Assembly: GCA_023229135.1 (NCBI GenBank)
Contig: JALNZT010000006.1
Location: forward strand, 1-64,000
Length of the DNA stretch: 64,000 nucleotides
Reading direction: 5' to 3'
DNA from: Bacteroidales bacterium
GTDB lineage: Bacteria > Bacteroidota > Bacteroidia > Bacteroidales > F082
The translations under genes were made by a program, and so were the position numbers. Positions within the stretch are counted from its first letter, which is position 1. The number at the start of each line of letters is the position of its first letter. The notes under the pieces are model-generated. The model was not told the origin of the DNA, did not search any database, and worked only from the letters and a program-made list of their open reading frames with translations. This document shows positions 18,107 through 25,765 of the stretch, one piece after another.

Positions 18107-19366
18107 TTAATAATGATTGTTAATAAACTCCCTTATGTAATCATTTAAATCTGATCGTTTTATCTCTAATACTTCTTCAATGCAATTATAGAACTCCTCT
18201 TCATTGTCAGCTTTACAAAGATAAAGTTCTTTTACTTTTTCGTAGCTGCCCTGGCGGTAAGCAATATCTACAATTGCTGCATGTATCACGTAAATAAAGT
18301 TAGACTTCATTTCTTTGTCACTAAAGTATTGTTTTATAAATGAATCGCTGGCAGGTGGATTCCCAAAATGGATATTGTTGTTGTCATCTTTATAATATGC
18401 AGACAGACTGCCTGAAAGATCAATCCAGGGATTTTCCGATAAATAATTCTTTAATCTGCTGATGTGAAAGGGGTATTCATGCGTTAAAGAACCGCCAAAA
18501 TATGTAGCAATTCCTTCCTCAAACCAATGATAAGAGCTTCTTTCTCCTAGTTTGCTAAGTAATAAATGAATAATCTCATGGAAATGATCCTCCCCGATTC
18601 CGCCGCTTATAACCATATTATTAGTTTTCAGGGCTCTGGCTTCATACATATTCAAGCCTGTCAAAAAATCCATATCAAAGTGTTGCACACCAAACAATTT
18701 TGCAGCATCAGTCATATTGTCTGATAAAATATATGTAATTGAATCATTAAACACAATTCTAAATCCCTCTATAAAGGCTTGTATTTTTGATTGCATTGCA
18801 AGTGCTTTTTCTTTATTGAACTTGTAGTCGCGATCATAATAGTACCTGACTAAACCAAGTCTTTTTGTCTGTAGCTTAGATCTGTAAGATGTGAAAGCAT
18901 TGGTAAGCTTAAAACCCCCATCAGTTTGTCTTTTCACTGGGACAGTGATAATGTATGAAGGGATTCTCCTCCACATTTCTTCAGGATAGGTCAAAAACAT
19001 GGTTCTTAATTCAAATAAATTCTCCTCCCTTTTAACAATGCCCAATAAATATTCCTTTTCCATTGGATAGAAAACGTTTCCGTAACTTCTTTTAAAAGAA
19101 TAATACAAATCTGGAAAATCATATAACTCTAACTCCTTTTGATCCCAATATTTGAGCAGCTGGTCTGGAAACTGATTTAATATATAACTGTTTTTTGCGC
19201 TGACTTTGTTTAAATCATTCAGGTAGCTTTCCCATAAATCATAAATTTCTGTAAATCCGGTGAATGTTGTGTCAACGAATGGGCTAACAATGGTTTGTGG
19301 TCGTGTTTGTGTTAAGCTACAAAGAGAAATCAATAAACCGACAAATAGTAAGTATATTCTTTTCAT
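18107..19366 (-). CDS. Secreted HEXXH metalloprotease 2
   Basis: A 419 aa paralogue of protease 1, highly similar over the whole length including the signal peptide (MKRIYLLFVGLLISLCSLTQ) and the last 20 residues. The zinc motif is HEIIH in GIGEDHFHEIIHLLL, followed by WFEEGIATYFGG with the spacing one residue longer than in protease 1. It follows precursor 2 after a 16 bp hairpin. No radical SAM gene follows; the next gene is precursor 1. The precursor-protease pair therefore looks like a tandem duplication of one cassette. Confidence 0.75.
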   Translation of the reverse strand: MKRIYLLFVGLLISLCSLTQTRPQTIVSPFVDTTFTGFTEIYDLWESYLNDLNKVSAKNSYILNQFPDQLLKYWDQKELELYDFPDLYYSFKRSYGNVFYPMEKEYLLGIVKREENLFELRTMFLTYPEEMWRRIPSYIITVPVKRQTDGGFKLTNAFTSYRSKLQTKRLGLVRYYYDRDYKFNKEKALAMQSKIQAFIEGFRIVFNDSITYILSDNMTDAAKLFGVQHFDMDFLTGLNMYEARALKTNNMVISGGIGEDHFHEIIHLLLSKLGERSSYHWFEEGIATYFGGSLTHEYPFHISRLKNYLSENPWIDLSGSLSAYYKDDNNNIHFGNPPASDSFIKQYFSDKEMKSNFIYVIHAAIVDIAYRQGSYEKVKELYLCKADNEEEFYNCIEEVLEIKRSDLNDYIREFINNHY

Positions 19367-19396
19367 ATTTATAATTGATTAATAGTAATACCAAAT

Positions 19397-19437
19397 AGGA
19401 GTTAAAATCCTATATAAAGAGTAGGATTTTAACTCCT
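19397..19437 (-). terminator. 16 bp perfect hairpin between precursor 2 and protease 2
   Basis: AGGAGTTAAAATCCTA (19397-19412) pairs with 19422-19437 across a 9 nt loop. Compared with the hairpin after precursor 1, the closing G-C pair has become A-T on both arms, a compensatory change that supports selection on the RNA structure. Confidence 0.75.
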
Positions 19438-19446
19438 TTTCAATAG

Positions 19447-19644
19447 TTAATACGCAAAATTATTCCTAGAGCCAGTTATTCCTGCACTTTGCCGGTTTGA
19501 ATATGTTTGCTGATATGTAGTGTCGCCAGAACCACAATCACAACTGCAACTGCAAACTGGTGTCGAACCTCCACCTCCCTGTTCTCCACCTTTAATATGA
19601 CCTAATGAATTTTGGGTCATTTTGATTAATTTTAGATTTTTCAT
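19447..19644 (-). CDS. Cys-rich RiPP precursor 2 (GG leader)
   Basis: A 65 aa peptide, paralogue of precursor 1. The leader ends in HIKGG at residue 20. The core starts EQGGGGSTP, with C31, C33, C35 and C37 in VCSCSCDCGSG, then a Thr/Gln/Tyr-rich region and the shared SNRQSAGITG segment. The leader and Cys block are nearly invariant while the residues around 38-50 vary, the usual pattern for a shared maturase with diverging products. It is the first gene after repeat R2 and its hairpin. Confidence 0.88.
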   Translation of the reverse strand: MKNLKLIKMTQNSLGHIKGGEQGGGGSTPVCSCSCDCGSGDTTYQQTYSNRQSAGITGSRNNFAY

Positions 19645-19690
19645 ACTTTGAATTGTTAGACTGTAAATAATTGTGAGTAGTTAAAAGTGA

Positions 19691-19727
19691 ATTGTGAAGC
19701 CGTCCTTAAAAGAAAGACGGCACAATT
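19691..19727 (-). terminator. Hairpin at the repeat/cassette junction (R2)
   Basis: GCCGTC (19699-19704) pairs with GACGGC (19716-19721). The flanking ATTGTG/ACAATT extend the stem past a 2 nt bulge. It lies just after the stop of the repeat ORF (...WLGKNKFD) on the minus strand and before the precursor 2 leader. Equivalent hairpins flank R3, the divergent repeat and, with different bases, R4. Confidence 0.6.
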
Positions 19728-19731
19728 CAAT

Positions 19732-20264
19732 CGAACTTATTCTTCCCCAACCAGAAAATATATTTTGTCGTGCAACAAGGCACAAATTGTTTATCAAATA
19801 AAAGTGCGTGGGATAATTCATGACAACAGTCTGCATTAAAGCTATCTAGCCGGGCTATACCACCATACCTTACTTTTGCGGGGGGGGGGTAGGATAGCAG
19901 AGCAAGCTAATCAGCTGCGTACGCTTTAAAGCACACGGCTTGAGGATTGCGTTTAGAAAAGACCTAAAAAAACGGATAGTTTTCATAAGCTGGTTTTGAG
20001 GCTTCAAGTATAAGTACAATAAACATAAAGCGCAACTTTTTTTTGCGATTTTGCAATAAAAAAAACAAATATTTTTTATGTTACTGAAATTCAATTGAAT
20101 AAAACTGTTTTTTAAGCTTGATAAATTCTAAAAGGTGGCTGAGAGAGCTTATATTAACTAAATGCGCTGGAAAAAATGGGAGCAAAACTTATGCTTTACA
20201 ACTGAACATCAATGGCAAAAGAGACGGATTTAGGGGGGCACGGATTGCAAATCCGCGCCAGCGG
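19732..20264 (-). repeat. Island repeat copy R2 with G10 tract
   Basis: Second good copy of the island repeat. It has the ...TTKYIFWLGKNKFD frame near 19732-19850, a G10 tract at 19880-19889, the MKTIRFFRSFLNAILKPC frame starting at ATG 19986, a promoter (20005-20012 with GTTG 20 nt upstream), then a DUF4835-like stretch from 20167. It ends in the REP-like palindrome CGGATTGCAAATCCG and CGCCAGCGG at 20264. The right edge cuts into a SPASM-protein gene. Eleven bases in the tract would fuse the two small frames; it has ten. Confidence 0.75.
20005..20036 (-). promoter_or_regulatory. Promoter in repeat R2
   Basis: On the minus strand: GTTG, 20 nt spacer, TATACTTG (20005-20012), then the ATG of the repeat ORF 18 nt on. 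It is oriented toward precursor 2. Confidence 0.55.
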
Positions 20265-20836
20265 GGAGAAATCTTATTTCCATACAATTGAACTTTTCTA
20301 AGACCTGGTAAAGCTTCATCTCTAAAAAAACGCAAAACCAAGTCACTATTTTTATACTGAGCCTCATTTAGGTTTGTGATTGGAGCATTGATTTGTTTAT
20401 TACCCGACGTATTAAATGCTGAATCAGTTATGTTTGTTAAGGAATCTCCATGATATATAAACAACTCATGAAATGTATTTCTAAGGTTCATTGTTCGCCA
20501 GGTTCTTTCATCATTGAGATGTTCAAAATCAAAATTGAGTTTAGGGGCAAAAGGCATGATCACCGGCCGATAATCGCTTTCGATTATATCACCATAATAA
20601 TATTCCCTACATATTTCTATGAATTCCCTGATCTCACTATTAACCAATTCAAATTCACTTAATAGAGCAATTCTGTTAACATCATCATCGAGTAATCTTT
20701 TTGCAAAACCAACGGATTCTTTATTTCTAAATAGGTAAAGAGAAGTTTTGTGACTTAAGGTATTATATAATAGAATATGGTTATCAATCAAGTCAGCATG
20801 AACAAATGGTTCGATATAGAAGTAGTTGTTAGGCAT
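20265..20836 (-). pseudogene. Truncated SPASM pseudo-radical-SAM partner 2
   Basis: The first 190 or so residues of a protein closely similar to the 13711-14991 partner (MPNNYFYIEPFVHADLIDNH...). It is followed, without a stop, by residues encoded by repeat R2 (RWRGFAIRAP...), ending at 20189. The homology stops exactly at the repeat edge, near the KVQLYGN-I segment. The whole C-terminal half with the SPASM cysteines is missing. Its ATG overlaps the stop of radical SAM 2 by 8 bp, as in the intact pair. It is probably inactive, in which case maturase 2 would need the intact partner in trans. Confidence 0.85.
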
Positions 20837-22313
20837 AACGTGTTTTTCTCCAAATTTCTGAATACAATTCTGGCAAAGCCTCAAAAAAAGAATAATAGTC
20901 GTTTAAAAGTCCCTTGTGACTTTCGTTATTAAGGAAAGAACATTTCAATGATTGCTCATCATTTAGCATGTTTAGAAACAAACATTCTTTACATAAATTG
21001 ACTCGATAACAACTATTACATCTACCTTTCAGTTTCTCAAAATAGCCATTGTACATTTTGACTATCACTTTTGGTTCCAAATTTACAGTTCCACCTTGAA
21101 CGTTTCCAAGGGCATATTGATGAGAAATAGCTTCGCATGGAAGTATTTTGCCTTTTGCTGTTACAAACATTCTTTTGCTAAAAGGGTTGCATGTTCCGGT
21201 TGGAAGGGAGTTCGAAATGGCATTGAAATTATACAAATCGTCTATCGCTGCAAAATGATTATTTGAATAGTTACGCAAAAACATATTATAGCTTAATGAC
21301 TCGCCCGAAGACAGAAAACATCTTTTGTGCCCAGATTTCCTAAAATCATAACTATGTCCATCATAATTGAAATTGTTTCCTGTCAACAAAGGGTTAACTT
21401 CAGATCCTTGAATAGATTTGTTAAACTCTCTCCATGCAAATTGCTGTGTTGATATATAATCATTCCTATCATGCAGAACTGCATTAAATAGCACATTACG
21501 TTCAAAATAATCAGGATGCTTTTCCTTTACCAAACGTAAGTTCTTAAAAACTATGTCAAAAGATTCTTTTCCATTCGGAAAAAGCCTGTAACTATTTGCA
21601 AAAGCCTCACCATCCAGGCTAATAGTGAGAGCGAAGTTGTTGTTTGAAATGAAATCGATGTATTTGTTTAGCAAAACACCGTTTGTTGTCATATTAAATC
21701 TAAACGTTAAACCGGTATTTTTGCTTACTTGGTTAATATACAAAACAAACGCTTCAATAAAACTAAAGTTCAACAAAGGCTCACCGCCAAAAAAACCTAT
21801 AAAAATTTCCTTTTCAGGATTTTTATTTAACTTACTAAGCCATTTTGGAATAAGATAATCAACTATCGCTCTGGCATCTAAAATATTCAAATCAAGATTC
21901 ATCCGCGAATCATGTGTGTTATAACTATCTCCATAGAAACAATATTTACATTGTAGATTACATCTTTCTGTGATTTCAAATACAATTGCCCGTAGGTTTG
22001 ACAGTTCGTACTCAATATCAGATTCTTTCAGGCGACCACCAATTATTTGTTCATTATCAATGTTTTCAAAAAATCCGTGTTCCCGAAGAAATTCGTATTT
22101 CTTTTTGTAATATACCAACTTATCATTTTTGTTTTGATTTACTAAGTTGGCTGTTTCTTTTTTATCTACCAATTGATTTTCATTGTTTTGCATTTTGAGT
22201 TTTTGATCGTGTGTCAAACTACTCATTAAGGGATGAAAATTAATCGAATACTTTTTATTAAAGCTAAATAGATAGTTATTGTATTTAGTTGAAAAGGTAG
22301 TGTAATCAGGCAT
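20829..22313 (-). CDS. Radical SAM/SPASM peptide maturase 2
   Basis: A 494 aa paralogue of maturase 1. CNLQCKYC provides C118, C122 and C125; the GFFGGEPLLNF SAM motif follows. SPASM cysteines are in GTCNPFSKRMF, ILPCEAI, CNSCYRVNLCKEC and LKCSF. The most divergent part is a Gln/Asn/Lys-rich linker around 35-65, which could reflect a different leader contact. It lies 14 bp downstream of protease 3, and the adjacent precursor 3 is the expected substrate. The coding region is intact although its partner gene is truncated. Confidence 0.87.
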   Translation of the reverse strand: MPDYTTFSTKYNNYLFSFNKKYSINFHPLMSSLTHDQKLKMQNNENQLVDKKETANLVNQNKNDKLVYYKKKYEFLREHGFFENIDNEQIIGGRLKESDIEYELSNLRAIVFEITERCNLQCKYCFYGDSYNTHDSRMNLDLNILDARAIVDYLIPKWLSKLNKNPEKEIFIGFFGGEPLLNFSFIEAFVLYINQVSKNTGLTFRFNMTTNGVLLNKYIDFISNNNFALTISLDGEAFANSYRLFPNGKESFDIVFKNLRLVKEKHPDYFERNVLFNAVLHDRNDYISTQQFAWREFNKSIQGSEVNPLLTGNNFNYDGHSYDFRKSGHKRCFLSSGESLSYNMFLRNYSNNHFAAIDDLYNFNAISNSLPTGTCNPFSKRMFVTAKGKILPCEAISHQYALGNVQGGTVNLEPKVIVKMYNGYFEKLKGRCNSCYRVNLCKECLFLNMLNDEQSLKCSFLNNESHKGLLNDYYSFFEALPELYSEIWRKTRYA

Positions 22314-22327
22314 CCTATAGCTGGTGT

Positions 22328-23578
22328 TTAGTAATTCGTATTTATAAAATTTCTCAAATATGTATTCATATCAGCTCGCTTTATCTTCAATACTTCTTCA
22401 ATACAGTTGTAGAATTGATCCTCGTTATCAGCTTTGCAGAGAAATAGTTCTTTTACTTTTTCGTACCCACCATCTTTAAATGCAATTTCGCATAAAACAG
22501 CATGGATCATATACTGGAAATTATAGCTTGACTCTAAATCCCTAAACTGTAAAATTTCTTCATTCTCTTTCTTTAGCATCTCATCTTCAAGATTATTAAT
22601 ACTTACCTTTGAATGACCAAAAAAGCTCTGAGACAAATCAATCCATACATTTTGGTCTAAGAATGTTTTAAAACGTGGCATATGCTCTTTATATGTATAA
22701 CCAACATGCTCACCAAAATATGTAGCAACACCTTCCTCGAATAAAGCATATTTCCCTCTTTCATAGTTGCTTAATAAAATATGAATTATCTCGTGAAAGT
22801 AGTTCTCTCCACCGCCTCCAATGTAAACCATGTTATTTAAAACCGTGTAACCTCCTTGAATGGTGTTTGAAACACTACCATAGTCGAAATAATTGTAATC
22901 AACACCAAACAATTGTGAAATATCGGTCGTCCTATGTGATAAAACATAGTTGATAGGTTTTGAGCATTGGAGGTTAAAACCCTTTTTAAACTGCTCAATT
23001 TTCAAGCCTAATAAAGCTGTAAGACTATCATTCAATATATATTCCATTGGATAATAATATTTTATGCTATTAGGTAATTCTGTTTTTACAATACTAGAAT
23101 GATGATTGAAGGCATTTTCAAGTTGGAGTCCATTCTCTGTCTTTCTAACATATATGGTTAAAAATGCCGAGGGGAACCCTCTAAATGGGGATTCCTCTGA
23201 TGTTTTGAACATCGTTTTAATTTGGTACAGGTCATCTCTCCGATTGGTTATGCCTAGAAAATATTCAGTATCGTTTGTATACCATACATTTCCTTTAGAC
23301 CGAAAATACGCATAGTACAGATCGGGGAAGTCAAACATAGAATTATCTTTTTCAGACCAATAGACTTTTAATTGCTCTGGCATATCATCTAGGAGGGCAC
23401 CATTTTTAAGGTTTACAACATTTAATTCATCCATATAACTTTTCCAAAACTTAAAAACCTCCTTAAATTGTGGAGGTATCGTATCAGCAAAAGGATAGAT
23501 TTCAATATTTCTTTGTATTTGACCAAAAGAGATATGAAATGAATAGAAAAGGAATAGAAATAGAAGTGTTTTTTTCAT
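22328..23578 (-). CDS. Secreted HEXXH metalloprotease 3
   Basis: A 416 aa member of the cassette protease family, more diverged than proteases 1 and 2. It has a signal peptide (MKKTLLFLFLFYSFHISFGQ), zinc motif in GGGENYFHEIIHILL, and LFEEGVATYFGE as the third-ligand region. The C-terminal block (KVKELFLCKADNEDQFYNCIEEVL) is conserved in all three, including two cysteines that may form a disulfide. It follows precursor 3 after a hairpin and precedes maturase 2, so the order precursor-protease-maturase-partner is the same as in the other complete cassette. Confidence 0.75.
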   Translation of the reverse strand: MKKTLLFLFLFYSFHISFGQIQRNIEIYPFADTIPPQFKEVFKFWKSYMDELNVVNLKNGALLDDMPEQLKVYWSEKDNSMFDFPDLYYAYFRSKGNVWYTNDTEYFLGITNRRDDLYQIKTMFKTSEESPFRGFPSAFLTIYVRKTENGLQLENAFNHHSSIVKTELPNSIKYYYPMEYILNDSLTALLGLKIEQFKKGFNLQCSKPINYVLSHRTTDISQLFGVDYNYFDYGSVSNTIQGGYTVLNNMVYIGGGGENYFHEIIHILLSNYERGKYALFEEGVATYFGEHVGYTYKEHMPRFKTFLDQNVWIDLSQSFFGHSKVSINNLEDEMLKKENEEILQFRDLESSYNFQYMIHAVLCEIAFKDGGYEKVKELFLCKADNEDQFYNCIEEVLKIKRADMNTYLRNFINTNY

Positions 23579-23638
23579 TTTTGAATTACCCTTAATACCT
23601 TTATTAATAAATAATTAAGAAATGTTAAAACTAAAAGA

Positions 23639-23707
23639 TTAAGGCTGTATATTATAATTCAAATTCATACTGTTGATGAAAATAGTGAGCATAAGATACA
23701 GCCTTAA
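23639..23707 (-). terminator. Long-loop hairpin between precursor 3 and protease 3
   Basis: TTAAGGCTGTAT (23639-23650) pairs perfectly with 23696-23707 across a 45 nt loop, directly after the precursor 3 stop. The position is the same as in the two other cassettes but the sequence is unrelated, so the structure rather than the sequence seems to be kept. Confidence 0.65.
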
Positions 23708-23717
23708 ACTAAGTCAA

Positions 23718-23921
23718 TTATGTTGGATTAGCTATTGACTTCATTGTTGAGTGATTAGTTGCACTTGTGGTTGTTGACCTATTCATATTATATGTTGTAT
23801 CTTCACCACTACAACTACATGTACAGCTACAAGCTGGGGTTGTACCACCTCCGCCTTCTTCACCACCTTTGATTTGACTTAATGCATTCTGAGACAAATT
23901 GATTAATTTTAAGTTTTTCAT
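23718..23921 (-). CDS. Cys-rich RiPP precursor 3 (GG leader)
   Basis: A 67 aa peptide. The leader MKNLKLINLSQNALSQIKGG ends at residue 20. The core starts EEGGGGTTP and has C31, C33, C35 and C37 in ACSCTCSCSG, followed by a Thr/Ser/Asn-rich tail ending in NPT, unlike the tails of precursors 1 and 2. Its neighbours are protease 3 and maturase 2 downstream and a divergent repeat copy upstream. The double-Gly leader fits the C39 exporter at 11452-13653. Confidence 0.88.
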   Translation of the reverse strand: MKNLKLINLSQNALSQIKGGEEGGGGTTPACSCTCSCSGEDTTYNMNRSTTTSATNHSTMKSIANPT

Positions 23922-23970
23922 CGTTTGAAAAGTTTAATTGGAAATAATAATAACTAGAAAATGAGGGTAC

Positions 23971-24360
23971 GCCGTCAATTAATTAATGACGGCAATCATC
24001 GATCGAACTTATTCTTCCCCAGCCAAAAGATATATTTTGTTGTGCAACACCGCACAAACTGTTTGCGAAATAAAAGGGTGTGAGCCTGATCGTGCATGCA
24101 AGCAACAAGCTGCCGGATGATGCCTGTAAGACTCTTCCACTCGGTATTTATTAGGGGGGTTAATGGCTTGTATATCATAATTATATAAAGATTTGGTCAT
24201 ACAAACAACCAAGCATGCAAACAATTTGTTTGGGGCAGATAAACTTGGTGGGTAGGTGCTGGCTGATCTCATGGCTTTGTTTTCGGCTTTAAAACTAAAA
24301 ACAACATTTTTAGAAAGCAAATATTTTTTTGCATGATGTTTCTTTTCTTAATGGAGCAAA
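23971..24360 (-). repeat. Divergent repeat copy with junction hairpin and G6 tract
   Basis: It begins with a hairpin GCCGTCA (23971-23977) / TGACGGC (23987-23993). From 24004 it shares about 48 bp with the other repeats and, on the minus strand, the frame QFVRCCTTKYIFWLGKNKFD. Beyond about 24115 it diverges. It has a G6 run (24154-24159) where the others have G9-G12 and lacks the REP-like palindrome and a recognisable DUF4835 piece. It is either an older copy or a different lineage of the same element. Confidence 0.6.
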
Positions 24361-24364
24361 TTTC

Positions 24365-24676
24365 TTAATCCGGCTGTTTATAGGGCATTGCAATGCTATT
24401 TAAAATGGATATAAATTGAGAAGTAATGTTTTCAGCCATACAGGGCAGCGGCACTTCGTTAGCCAGCTTGTCGAAGGTGATTTTTACACCCATAGTTCTG
24501 AAACCGATTTTCTCGGCTGCATCGCTGATGCCGAGCAAGGAAACCCCTTCACGGTTGATATGACAATAATCCCTTAGCTTGGGCAGGCTGTGTTGCTTGC
24601 CATGATGCCTGGCAATCGCATGCAGGCAGGCAGGGCCACAGTCGCGGGCGTCGAGTTGGGGGGTGAAGGGGAACAT
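24365..24676 (-). pseudogene. Truncated C39-peptidase exporter gene (PCAT2)
   Basis: The first 80 or so codons are almost identical at DNA level to the start of the complete exporter (24440-24676 against about 13420-13653), with the same TPQLDARDCGPACL active-site Cys region. After LANEVPLPCMA the frame runs into unrelated sequence (ENITSQFISIL...) and stops. The catalytic His and Asp, the membrane helices and the ATPase are all missing. It is a recent duplication followed by deletion, so the island depends on one exporter. Confidence 0.85.
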
Positions 24677-24723
24677 CTTTTTGCGGTAATAATTTTTTTC
24701 AAGTATAATTTATAAGTTGATAA

Positions 24724-24837
24724 CTATTCTAAAGGCTTTGTTACTTTTACTACCTCAACCTTTTTGCTCTTTTTATTAGTTATATGAATCTTAGCTAAAG
24801 TATATAAATTTGAATCATTGATTAAGTTCTTTTTCAT
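24724..24837 (-). CDS. Possible 37 aa lysine-rich small protein
   Basis: An ATG inside the end of the ATP-grasp gene opens a 37-codon frame (MKKNLINDSNLYTLAKI..., Lys/Val-rich, ending TKPLE). The overlap of 23 bp suggests coupling, but the composition is unremarkable and it could be chance. No homology recognised. Confidence 0.25.
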   Translation of the reverse strand: MKKNLINDSNLYTLAKIHITNKKSKKVEVVKVTKPLE

Positions 24838-25765
24838 ATAATAAATTTGCAATGTATTCATCAATTTCAGGATAACAATGTTCATATATCTCATCATATT
24901 GCCCACATGGATTAAAATCTATAAACCAAAGTAATCCTGATTTGTCAACCAGTAGATCAATTACCGCAAAATTCGTCTGTAATAATTTGCAAAGGTTAAA
25001 AATGGACTGTTGTACTTCCTCACTTAATTTAGTTCTTTCATAGAATTCGCCGCTATTGGATTGATGACGGGAATCAACATGCCCCCTTATTTTATGACTG
25101 TATTTTACGGCGAAAATTTTACGCTCCACGCACAGTAGTCTGATTTCTTGATCAAAATCAACTGCCTCTTGAAAAAAAGAATTGCCAAAATAATTCTTCA
25201 ATTTGGAAACTTCGTATTCTTCAATAAATGTATGATACAAACTATTCTCTGAATCCATGAACAGAACATCACTAAATGGTTTACAGACAAACTTATTGAT
25301 TCCTGTTTCTATCAAGACTGATTTTTTATATGTGACATACGATTTAGGAATGCGTAAGGCTACAGATTTTGCTGCTAATAAAACTTCTAATTTACCAATA
25401 TTATGTATATTAGGATTACCTATGCAATAATGCCTTTTCAAAATAACTTTGGAAAGAAATACTTCCAAAGCTTTTTTTTCCTCAGCAATGAAATCTATAA
25501 AGCTTAGGTTTTTATCATCATTTATAAAAAGATACGAACCAAAGTTGCCACGTCTAAACCAAAAAACATCCTTTGAATCAATTTTTCTTTCAACTCCATC
25601 ATAATAAATGTTTATGCCGGTCTGATTCAACATATCTAAGTTAAAGCTAAATCCCAAATAGTTTTCATCAAGATTTACTCTTAACACGCTAGTATTGCAT
25701 TTACGCAGGACATCAATTACTCTACTTGTTGGCTCATCATTAGCCTCAGTTAAAATAAATATCAT
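24815..25765 (-). CDS. ATP-grasp peptide ligase (graspetide-type maturase)
   Basis: A 316 aa protein. The N-terminal part (MIFILTEANDEPTSRVIDVL) and the C-terminal LLWFIDFNPCGQYDEI are typical of ATP-grasp enzymes that make ester or amide crosslinks in graspetides (MvdD or 'grasp-with-SPASM' GwsG type, recalled). KFVCKPFSD and the FQEAVDFDQEIRLL segment supply likely ATP and metal contacts. Its start overlaps the preceding secreted-protein gene by 4 bp. The candidate substrate is the 69 aa GG-leader peptide two genes upstream. A SPASM partner of the usual type is not adjacent. Confidence 0.78.
   Translation of the reverse strand: MIFILTEANDEPTSRVIDVLRKCNTSVLRVNLDENYLGFSFNLDMLNQTGINIYYDGVERKIDSKDVFWFRRGNFGSYLFINDDKNLSFIDFIAEEKKALEVFLSKVILKRHYCIGNPNIHNIGKLEVLLAAKSVALRIPKSYVTYKKSVLIETGINKFVCKPFSDVLFMDSENSLYHTFIEEYEVSKLKNYFGNSFFQEAVDFDQEIRLLCVERKIFAVKYSHKIRGHVDSRHQSNSGEFYERTKLSEEVQQSIFNLCKLLQTNFAVIDLLVDKSGLLWFIDFNPCGQYDEIYEHCYPEIDEYIANLLYEKELNQ

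Noticed and set aside
20189..20264. Protein-like tail RWRGFAIRAP... shared by frames ending at 20189 and 27275
   Set aside because: It is the REP-like palindrome and repeat read in one frame, not a conserved domain; it appears only because two genes were cut at the same edge.
24009..24320. 103 aa minus-strand frame in the divergent repeat as a gene
   Set aside because: Only the last 30 or so codons in another frame match the other repeats; the 103 aa frame has no conserved features and is Cys/His-rich by chance composition.
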